From: Chrysomallon squamiferum
Lineage: Eukaryota > Mollusca > Gastropoda > Neomphalida > Peltospiridae
DNA: 20,000 nucleotides
Assembly (NCBI GenBank): GCA_012295275.1
Contig: CM022677.1
Location: 16,464,408-16,484,407 of the forward strand
Direction of reading: 5' to 3'
The notes beneath the pieces were generated by a model, which was given only the letters and a program-made list of their open reading frames with translations, was not told the DNA's origin and ran no database searches. Position 1 is the first letter of the stretch; every line of letters starts with the position of its first letter. Position numbers and translations under genes: made by a program. This document shows, piece after piece, positions 11,841-20,000 of this stretch.

Positions 11841-12005
11841 GATGGATGAGTACTTGATACGATACAACGCAGAATACGTCACAACTAGTTCTGACCAATA
11901 AAGCAGTTGCCATGGTTACAACGTAAAACTAGACTGTGACCGCTGTAACAGTCTCTAGAGATTCAAACCTAATAAAATAAAAAAATAAAAACACGACAGC
12001 CTGAG
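11815..12005 (+). promoter_or_regulatory. Conserved upstream block of GT11 copy B with CCAAT and X-box-like sites
   Basis: Aligns with 5035-5225. It contains GTTGCCATGGTTAC at 11906-11919 (RFX X-box-like, one base from the usual second half-site), CCAAT at 11895-11899 (changed in copy A) and TACGTCAC near 11874. The regulatory role is inferred. Confidence 0.42.
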
Positions 12006-12049
12006 CATCATTAAGAAAAAATGATAAAACTATAGTTCTGACAGTCTCA

Positions 12050-12242
12050 AATTATTTATTTATTTGTTTATTTATTTTTGTTTATATGTTCCTTTGTTGA
12101 TTTGTTATGTTCGCTGTTTTACTCCTTTGCTGTTTCGTTTTTGTTTCTTTCAGTTTATATTTCGTATATACTTTACTCATTCGTTTATCTGTCTCTCTGT
12201 CTACACAAAGACTTATTCGTTTGTTTGCTTATTTATAATATT

Positions 12243-12273
<31 letters not shown>

Positions 12274-12290
12274 TGTATTTATTGTGAAAT
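12050..12290. repeat. T-rich (TTTA)n low-complexity region
   Basis: TTTA and GTTT repeats with a perfect (TTTA)n run at about 12240-12283. Collinear with 5225-5500 in copy A. Confidence 0.92.
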
Positions 12291-12369
12291 ATGAAAAGAC
12301 CAGGATATCCTTGATGCAAGCCTGCCTTTATTCAGTTAGAATACAATGAATTATTTACATGTAAAATAT

Positions 12370-12561
12370 CCCAAAAATTTTGAAAAAGAAAAATTGAAAA
12401 TTTTTGAAAATGCACATAAAAAGGTATATTTACTCTGCATGAACAGAACTGCGCAATGTATCATCTGACCTTTATTGGACTATTTAAACAACGACGCTTC
12501 TGTTGACCTAGGAAAAAAACCTTTAAATAATGATGAGAAAAGGCACAGATATTGCACGAAG
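12370..12561 (+). other. Candidate non-coding first exon of GT11 gene B
   Basis: Homologous to 5600-5817 and ending at a consensus donor (AAG|GTAAGTT, GT at 12562). Compared with copy A, about 40 bases holding the CCACGCCTC element are missing between TTATTGGA and GACCTAGGAA. A CCAAT-type ATTGG remains. Confidence 0.38.
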
Positions 12562-13153
12562 GTAAGTTATTTATTTATTTATTTATTTTTCACTTTTTCA
12601 GTTTTTCTCTTGAGTACATTTATTGTACGTATATATTAATGAATTTATTTTCATCAATTCGGACTGTTTTATAAAACTGTTCAAATTAGAGTTTTGTCTA
12701 GAATTAGTATGAAAAATATGTAATTTGTTAATGTATTCTTCACGGATATAAGACTTAGCTGTCAAATTTACTTTCAGAATGTGTGTATGTCTTTCTATGT
12801 CTCTCTCTCTATGTGTGTTTGTGTGTATGTGTGTAAAAATCAAAAATAGATAAATAAATAATTAAAACAACATAAATAAATAAATAATTAAACTGAAACT
12901 TCAGAATGTTTTTTTTTTTTTTTTTTTTTTTTGGGATGGTGTTTTTCTCGTATATAGCGAAAATATCTACTCATTTAATGATATGAAATATGATAGAATT
13001 AAATTTTTTAAAGGCGAAATCTATTTTACTAATCTGCAGCATTTAAAATATTCAAGTGGAGTTGAAACTGACTAAATATTTGAGACGGAAAAATACTTTA
13101 TTTCAGCTTCTTTGTTACTGGATTCTTCAAAGATTTACTATTGTTAATAACAT

Positions 13154-13218
<65 letters not shown>

Positions 13219-13340
13219 GCAGTTCTTTAGTTCTTAAACAAAGCGAGGGAAGGGGGGAGAGATAGTAACTATCAAGAGGACGATGTTTAATTAATAATTA
13301 AATTAAATGTATTTCATGTCCATTAATTAACATCCAACAG
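12562..13340 (+). other. Candidate 5' UTR intron of GT11 gene B
   Basis: The donor is at 12562. The acceptor AACATCCAACAG ends at 13340, at the same place in the alignment as 6847 in copy A. It contains TTTA repeats, a T run at about 12908-12932 and (TTA)n at 13155-13218. Confidence 0.38.
13155..13218. repeat. (TTA)n microsatellite
   Basis: About 20 perfect TTA units in copy B. Copy A has TG and (TTTTA)n at the matching place (about 6620-6680). Confidence 0.96.
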
Positions 13341-13864
13341 GACTGCTGTTACATCAACGCTTACCAAGAGGACTGCCACTTTAACTTTTTTTTTTTCGTG
13401 CAACAGAACGGCTATTAAGATACAAACTTTACCAAGAGGACTGCCACCCGTTAAGAACACGTTTGTCCAAGAGGACTGCCGCTTATAACGTGACATATAT
13501 GCAGGTCTGGGAGAATTGAAGTTTATTGACATCGTGTTCTCTGAAGAGGACTGCCACTGTTAATATTAAGTTTGGACGCTAAGACAGGTTCTGTTTACAC
13601 AAAGCGTTCCACTTTTGAACATCTGGTGTTTTTATACAAGGACGACTTTCGTTTATTAAAATGCATCGTTTATAAAAGCGAGGTTTCATTGATAAACATT
13701 CATTTTCCAGAAAAGAGGACTGCCATTTATTAATATCCAGTCCTCGAAGGGGATAGGAGGACTGCCACTTGTTATTATCCACAGTTTGTTTCGGAGGACT
13801 GCCACTAACTAACTTTCAGTTCGTCATCTCGTCAACATCGAAGAGAACAGCCGATTATTAAAAC
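13341..13864 (+). repeat. Degenerate ~37-bp repeats leading to GT11 gene B (candidate 5' UTR)
   Basis: The same core AAGAGGACTGCCACT as in copy A, clearest near 13370, 13434, 13470, 13544, 13713, 13756 and 13792. The block is 174 bases shorter than in A. The last about 200 bases before the ATG are nearly identical between copies, while the distal part differs in unit number, as expected for unequal exchange. Confidence 0.75.
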
Positions 13865-15055
13865 ATGAATAAATCAAAATATGTCAGGATGTTTATTCTG
13901 ATCATCATTTCAGTAATTGTAATTAATATATTTTTATACGAAGAAAACAGTGTTAACACGTATTTAACAACTGTCAGCAAGTCGTATTTAAAATGGCAAG
14001 GGATGACAAAACAAGCCAATATGTCATCGTCATTCACCTCGTACAATCGTACAGCGACAGATAACTCTAACAAAAACATACAATCGGTAACAAAGAAAGA
14101 TGTTCGTATTAGTTCTGCAACTACGACGGCAGCTTATGGTAACACAAGAGAAGCAGGTGCAGATGAAAACTGGCGAGTGGACGGAAATCATGACCTTCTG
14201 GGTAATTATACTTACAACGCGGCGTACAAACGAAGAAAAACATTTAACTTGTACGTTAGATGGAAACTGAAGACCGCTACTAATTCTTTAGTTACGATTC
14301 GGAATGCAGGAAGAACGGGAAATTGCTTGTTTGAGTATGCGGCATTGTTAGGAATCGCATACATGAATAACAAGAAGCCTGCAGTTTCTCCCGATAATCC
14401 GTTACTGAAGTATTTTGATTTGACGTTTGTGGAAAAGATTGACGTCAAGAAAGGAAAGTGGGTTCGCGTTAGAGAGAAAAGTTACGGAGTTTATGATAGA
14501 AAGATGGAGAAGCTACCGAAAGAAAATGTTATGTTATCAACATATTTTCAAAGCTGGAAATATTTCAGGAACATTAGCAATTTAATTCGACAGGAATTTA
14601 CTTTTAAATCAAATATAGTGAAATCAGCTGAAGAAAAATTCATGAGATATGTCTGGAATCGAACAAAACCAATAATTGGAGTTCACGTCAGACGTACGGA
14701 TGCGGTAAGAAATAAAGTGAAGTACGACAAAGACCAGCTTTCTTACCTCAACAAAGCTATGACATATATGACGTCATGTTACGGTAAACTGACGTTTCTC
14801 GTAGCTACAGATGACGTCCAGTGGTGTCGAGAAAGTCTGAGTAAAAGTGACGTCATTGTGATAGATAAGGGGGACGCTGGTGTTGATATGTCAATGATGA
14901 CTAATTGTGATCACATGATTATAACCGAGGGATCGTTCAGCTTTTGGATTGCCTGGTTAGCTAATGGGCACACTGTATATTATAACAACAGAGGTGATAG
15001 AGATTTTAGTCAGGAAGATTATTATTTACCCACCTGGATTCCCTTCGGTCCGTAG
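13865..15055 (+). CDS. GT11 family (alpha-1,2-) fucosyltransferase, copy B
   Basis: 396 residues, same length and motif positions as copy A: anchor at 9-25, NAGRTGNCLFEYAAL at 147-161, IGVHVRRTD at 271-279, FLVATDDVQWC at 311-321, and TNCDHMII through EGSFSFWIAWLANG at 346-368. The expected activity is the same GDP-fucose to galactose alpha-1,2 transfer in the Golgi. By hand count it differs from A at about 46 residues with no indels. Changes are densest in the stem (residues 71-100, 12 changes). Some fall next to the donor motif (L280A, T282R) and inside the C-terminal motif (K355E, G359S). Only five N-glycosylation sequons remain (N52, 61, 114, 236, 265). The frame is intact, so it is probably functional. 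The conserved polyadenylation hexamer of A is altered here. Confidence 0.92.
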   Translation: MNKSKYVRMFILIIISVIVINIFLYEENSVNTYLTTVSKSYLKWQGMTKQANMSSSFTSYNRTATDNSNKNIQSVTKKDVRISSATTTAAYGNTREAGADENWRVDGNHDLLGNYTYNAAYKRRKTFNLYVRWKLKTATNSLVTIRNAGRTGNCLFEYAALLGIAYMNNKKPAVSPDNPLLKYFDLTFVEKIDVKKGKWVRVREKSYGVYDRKMEKLPKENVMLSTYFQSWKYFRNISNLIRQEFTFKSNIVKSAEEKFMRYVWNRTKPIIGVHVRRTDAVRNKVKYDKDQLSYLNKAMTYMTSCYGKLTFLVATDDVQWCRESLSKSDVIVIDKGDAGVDMSMMTNCDHMIITEGSFSFWIAWLANGHTVYYNNRGDRDFSQEDYYLPTWIPFGP

Positions 15056-15114
15056 TACGGAGAGAAAATATAGAAGAAGAAAAAAATAGAAAATGAAATC
15101 AAATATCGAACAGT

Positions 15115-15382
15115 TACTCATTAGTTCATTAATTGATCGATTAGTTTTTGTTGTTTGTTTGTTTCGTTTATGTTTTTGTTTTGTTCTTGTTGTTTTGGGT
15201 GGGTTTTTTTACAAACCTGTGTAAAACATTACAACATGGTATGTGTTATCCTGTAAATGAGCTAGGGTAGGCAATACATTTTCTAACGTTAGTGATACAT
15301 TTTTAAAATGTTCAGCTAAATCGAGTCTGCGAAAGATGGAAAAATCTCAGGTTTTCCTCTGTGCCATCTAGAGATGAATAAC
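15115..15382 (+). other. 3' flank of GT11 gene B, homologous to copy A
   Basis: TTACTCATTAGTTCATT, then CCTGTGTAAAACATTACAAC and GTTATCCTGTAAA, are shared with 8845-9150. The A-copy AATAAA position reads TACAAA (15210-15215). I see no other AATAAA in the immediate 3' flank. Confidence 0.7.
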
Positions 15383-15921
15383 AATTCACTACTTTGAATC
15401 TGAGTGGATTTATCAGTTAGTTTGGTCTAATTTTCACACGAACCAGATCGTGAAAATTACTATATAAAAACTATATAAAAACTACTATATAAAAACTACG
15501 AGTGCTGAACAATTCGAAACTGATCATTTAGAATTACTCATACATGAACATATAACAGAAGTAATTCTGTCATATCAAACTTTAAAAGTAACAGTTATAA
15601 ACGTGAATTAATTAATAACAACGAAAACAACAACAACAATAATAATAACAGTAGTAACAACAACAACAACATGATGATAATAATTGCCGTTGTTGTTGTT
15701 GTTGACTTCTTCGTGATCGTCGTCGTCGTCGTCGTCGAAGTAGTAGTAAAAACAACAACAATCATGAAAGGCAAGATTCGCCTGAGATCCTTTCATTTTC
15801 GACAGACTCGATTTCTCTCTGTTCATAAATATATAATTAATCAACAACAACAACGATAATAATAATAATAATAATTACGATGTTTTCTATACATATAATG
15901 ACAACCCTACGGCAAATACTA

Positions 15922-15924
<3 letters not shown>
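15383..15924. other. Intergenic, CAA/AAT/CGT repeats, no gene seen
   Basis: It contains a short inverted repeat (AATTTTCAC at 15429-15437 with GTGAAAATT at 15450-15458), three tandem copies of a TATATAAAAACT unit (about 15462-15498), CAA/AAT/AAC runs (15619-15670), (CGT)n at about 15718-15738 and further CAA/AAT at 15841-15873. A short open frame near 15764-15859 has no recognisable family. Confidence 0.6.

Positions 15925-15976
<52 letters not shown>
15925..15976. repeat. (TA)n microsatellite
   Basis: About 26 uninterrupted AT units. Confidence 0.97.
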
Positions 15977-15980
<4 letters not shown>

Positions 15981-16184
15981 TTCGACCTTTAACCTGTTTC
16001 ATACGTGTATTCTTAACATTGGTCTTGTTTAATTATCAATACCATTGCGATTTGCCTGGATGTTCCAGAAAAGGGAGGTAACTCTGTTTGTCAAACGTTA
16101 AGCAAATGAAAGCACTGGTTATACCGCCTGATCTCTTTTTGAATATGCGTTAATACAACTAAACATGTACTGCTTATTGTGTTT

Positions 16185-16187
<3 letters not shown>

Positions 16188-16241
<54 letters not shown>
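16188..16241. repeat. (TG)n microsatellite
   Basis: About 27 uninterrupted TG units in otherwise AT-rich intergenic DNA. Confidence 0.97.
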
Positions 16242-16768
16242 TAAAACATTGACAGATAACTGAATACATATTATGTACACTAAGTATGTGTTAATTATAT
16301 ATATATATATTATAAACAAGAAATAAAGAAATAGATAGATAGATAAAAATATACAGATATGGATATATAAAACTGAACCTATATTCAAGGAGAATAATAT
16401 CATTGCTATATCAGATCACTGTTTGAAAAAAAAAAAATACTGTAAATTCAACTACATAATAATACATTAATAATAAAGATTTTAAAATATAAAATATATT
16501 TCTTTTCTGTTTTTTTTCTTTCTTCTTTCTTTCTTCTAAGCATTTGTAAAGATTTATTATCATAATGATCATGTACCGTCCTTTTATAGTTGTTCAAGCA
16601 TTTTGACGAGCAACAATGACCTTTCAAACAAAAGCTAAATGCCCGTCCATATTACACAATGTATTGTAAAAATATATTAAATTACGTTAACGCAGATTCG
16701 TTGTAGTCAGTATAAGATACAATCTCTATTTACAGCTAAATGCATTTTAATAAAAGAAGATTTTTATT
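16242..16768. other. AT-rich intergenic, no gene seen
   Basis: Short TA, GATA and TTTC patches, an A12 run at about 16427 and otherwise unique AT-rich sequence. No coding or RNA feature recognised. Confidence 0.6.
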
Positions 16769-16925
16769 TATTTTTTTTTTTTTTTTTTTATTCTATTTTT
16801 TTTATTCTAATTTTTTTTTTTTTTTTTTTTATTCTATTTTATTTTTTTTATTTTTTTTTATTATTCTATTTTATTTTACTTTTTTATTCTATTTTTTTTA
16901 TTTTATTTTTATAATTTTTTTTTTA
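16769..16925. repeat. T-rich (TTTTA/TTCTA) low-complexity tract
   Basis: Near-continuous T with periodic ATTCTATT interruptions. It is extremely strand-asymmetric, and open frames across it are low-complexity. Confidence 0.93.
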
Positions 16926-18100
16926 TTCTTGAAAAAATCCTATTCGCTATTAAAATGAATTGATTCTGTATTAATTTTTATTTACTTATTTATTTATTCA
17001 TTTATTCACATATTCACATAGTTACTCTCTTAATTAATTACATCCTTTTATTATCATTTTATTTTGCTTTTTGCGATTTTTAACGTTTTCCTTATTTAAT
17101 TCTGTGTAAAGAAACAGCTGAAGGCAATTTCATAGTGAACATCTTATGATAACCAATCTATAAATTTAACAGTTAATATATTCATTTCCTTGGGCAAAAC
17201 TAAAGACATACATTCATAACTCATAGCAGATTGTGATAACTAACCTGTTTCTGCTAAACAAAATAAAAAATAAAATGAAAAGAAACAAACAAACAATTAA
17301 AACAGAAAAAGCAAGGCCAACTAAAACTAAACAATATGATATAACTTTATATCTACGCAAAAGATAAAGTTCTGTTTTATCATTTTGTTTTTCAATAAAC
17401 AGTTCTTTTTTTTTTTTCCTTTTTCTTTTTCAGTAGACGATTGTTGAAAACGACCTTAAGGTTTATACAAACATACTGACATATATACAGACATTTTATA
17501 TATACACGTGTCTGTATGTATATGTGTGTACATATATAAATAAAATAAAAATAGCTATATATACGCATATTTATAGTTGTGAATGTATTATACCTTTTAT
17601 ATGCACTCATCTTTTAATTATTTGTTATAAATGAGGGTTAGTAAGATTTTATATGTCTTGAAGACAGACCAATGTTACGATGCTGGTAAAGGGGAAAATA
17701 CACTATTTGCATTTTAATGATCTTGTTGTAATAATAAATATATATTTAAAAAAAAAAAAAAAACGTTAATATGTATTGTTTTGTGTGAACGTACCTTTAG
17801 ATTTATCATTGAGGTTTTCATTGTTACGCATTCAGTCGAGCATGGAACGCTTCTGTTCACTCATAAACAGGTACTGAATTAAAACTACATTTAGAAAGCT
17901 TCGTCAGAATCACGAGCTGACACGCATGACCTAATACGTCAAAGGTCACAAATCATCTGTGACGGAAAAGTCATAAAAAAATTTTTTTTCTAAAAATTAA
18001 TAAAACATAACTAACATAGGCCCTATATGATATTAATAATGGGAAAAAAAAAGATAATAATAAAAGTAAAATATTCTTTAAACGCGTTCTCCTTTGTCTC
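16926..18100. other. AT-rich intergenic, no gene seen
   Basis: Contains short TTTA, AAAT and poly-T/poly-A patches (for example 17408-17418 and 17750-17763). The stretch 17805-17970 is less AT-rich than its surroundings and holds TGACCT (17927-17932) and AGGTCA (17943-17948) facing away from each other. No gene or RNA recognised. Confidence 0.55.
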
Positions 18101-18102
18101 GT

Positions 18103-18228
18103 CTTTTTTTTTTTTTTTTTTTTTCCTTGGCTTTAATTGTTTTGTTTTTCTATTTTATAATTATTCTTATTTATTTATTAAATCAAAGAGACAGAGTGTC
18201 GTTTTTTTTTTTTTTTTTTTTTTTTTTT
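18103..18228. repeat. Two poly-T runs
   Basis: T runs of about 22 (18103-18124) and 26 (18203-18228) bases separated by T-rich DNA. Confidence 0.9.
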
Positions 18229-18310
18229 GGTCTGTATATCTGTCTGTGCGTTTCTGTGTGTGCGAATCGGTGCTTGATTATAGGTAGTGGGCATAGATAT
18301 TCGTGCAGCT

Positions 18311-19006
<696 letters not shown>

Positions 19007-19045
<39 letters not shown>

Positions 19046-19050
19046 TTTTT
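19007..19050. repeat. (TA)n followed by poly-T and G run
   Basis: About 10 TA units, then about 23 T and a short G-rich stretch. Confidence 0.9.
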
Positions 19051-19169
19051 GAGGGGGGGGTTGTTTAAATCCGTGATCTGTCCTATAGATTTTAAACGTA
19101 TTAAATTAAATTATAAAGTTTGTTGCATTTATTTCACATCATAGCAAAATTTGTTTTAACTATTTATAT

Positions 19170-19438
19170 TATGTTCAGAAAGAAAGAAAGAAAGATCGAA
19201 AGAAGGAGATAATTAAGACAGTCAAACAAATAAAAGAAAGAGAGAACTGCTTAAAGAAGAAATAATGAAGATTGAAAGAATTAAAGATATGATAAAAAAA
19301 GAAACACAGAAAGTAAGAAAGTATGAAGATAAAAATTAAAGAAAAAAAAGAACAGATAATAAAGAAAAATTAAATATAATAAAGAAAGAAAGAAAAGAAA
19401 GATGATAAAGAAAGAAAGAAAGAAAGAAAGAAAAAGAC

Positions 19439-19512
<74 letters not shown>
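19170..19512. repeat. Purine-only tract: AAAG repeats then (GA)n
   Basis: Imperfect GAAA/AAAG from 19178, becoming nearly pure purine from 19390, with about 34 GA units at 19443-19511. Confidence 0.92.
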
Positions 19513-19514
<2 letters not shown>

Positions 19515-19923
19515 AAAGAAACAAAAAGACAAAAACAAGAAAACAACAAATGAATATTTTTTTCTGAAACGAGCTGATGATTTAAAAATATATTATTACT
19601 GGAAAAAATGAAATTAACCGAATGAACAAAAAAAAACGAATAAATCAGTGAACGACAACATAAGAAACCACAGAACGAAGAACAACAAAAACAAATAACA
19701 ATTATCTTTTGTTGTCATAACGAACGTTTCACTAATACAACAATGATTTCTGGAAATATTTTGCTTAAAGAGGCCTAGAAACCTGAAACCTGAAACCGCA
19801 GACGCTCGGGTATTCGGGTATTCAGAACATTTGATTGAAAATTTAGTATTTAGTACTGATGTAGGAATCGTTTAATACGGCAATACTCTCAAATTGTACT
19901 ACCATTAATATACCAGAGCTATA
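19513..19923. other. AT-rich intergenic, no gene seen
   Basis: Unique AT-rich DNA. Two small tandem duplications lie at about 19781-19798 (AAACCTG repeated) and 19808-19823 (CGGGTATT repeated). Confidence 0.55.
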
Positions 19924-19962
19924 AATTAATAAACAAACAAATAAATAATTATAATAAAAACA

Positions 19963-19997
<35 letters not shown>

Positions 19998-20000
19998 ATA
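19924..20000. repeat. (AAAT)n microsatellite, cut by window edge
   Basis: AAAC/AAAT units becoming perfect (AAAT)n from about 19963 to the end. Confidence 0.93.

Larger units (their letters stand above)
11603..15382 (+). repeat. Segmental duplication, copy B (contains GT11 gene B)
   Basis: Collinear with 4138-9150, same orientation, about 6.3-7.5 kb away. It lacks the Tigger remnant and several microsatellites of copy A but has its own (TTA)n and GATA tracts. Confidence 0.88.

Noticed and set aside
13323-13782. Minus-strand frames across the 37-bp repeats showing recurrent AVLL or WQSS
   Set aside because: The repeated peptides reflect the repeat core read in different frames. Spacing is not kept in multiples of three and frames are not conserved in copy A.
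15671-15859. Short plus-strand frame with Val-rich start and a basic tail
   Set aside because: The first half is translated CGT/GTT/GTA trinucleotide repeat, and the remainder has no family resemblance or splice support.

Overview
This is nuclear DNA of an intron-containing invertebrate, most probably a mollusc; the class cannot be settled from the sequence alone. The window is AT-rich and unusually dense in microsatellites: long GA/TC, CA/TG, TA, AAT, ACT, TTTA and GATA/GACA tracts, plus poly-T runs. Three real protein-coding loci can be supported, along with one dead DNA transposon. No bacterial, plasmid, phage or CRISPR features are present, and no rRNA or tRNA gene was recognised.

Left part (1 to about 3.2 kb, minus strand). 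This holds the 5' end of a Draper/MEGF10-like receptor gene: a signal peptide, an EMI domain and several EGF / laminin-type EGF repeats. Seven exons can be placed base by base. All six introns have GT..AG ends and the reading phase is continuous across every junction. The gene runs off the left edge of the window. Its introns are packed with simple repeats.

Middle part (about 4.1 to 15.4 kb, plus strand). A segmental duplication carries two copies of an uninterrupted 396-codon gene for a GT11-family (alpha-1,2-) fucosyltransferase, at 7546-8736 and 13865-15055. The two proteins differ at about 46 of 396 residues and have no indels. Homology extends well beyond the coding regions on both sides. 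Upstream, both copies share a promoter-like block with an RFX X-box-like site, a candidate non-coding exon ending in GTAAGT, a candidate intron, and a candidate 5' UTR built largely of degenerate ~37-bp repeats that run up to the start codon. Copy A also carries an internally deleted Tigger/pogo transposon inside its upstream microsatellite. Between the copies (about 9.15-11.6 kb) is unique DNA with a possible solo LTR and a striking 66-bp minisatellite of about 13 units. Each unit carries the palindrome TTACGTAA, a bZIP (NFIL3/PAR-type) consensus.

Right part (about 15.4-20 kb). I found no gene here. It consists of AT-rich intergenic DNA, many microsatellites and A/T homopolymer runs.

The two fucosyltransferases would act in the Golgi lumen, adding fucose from GDP-fucose to galactose-ended glycans. 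The receptor gene is a separate locus on the other strand, and I see no functional link between them beyond proximity.
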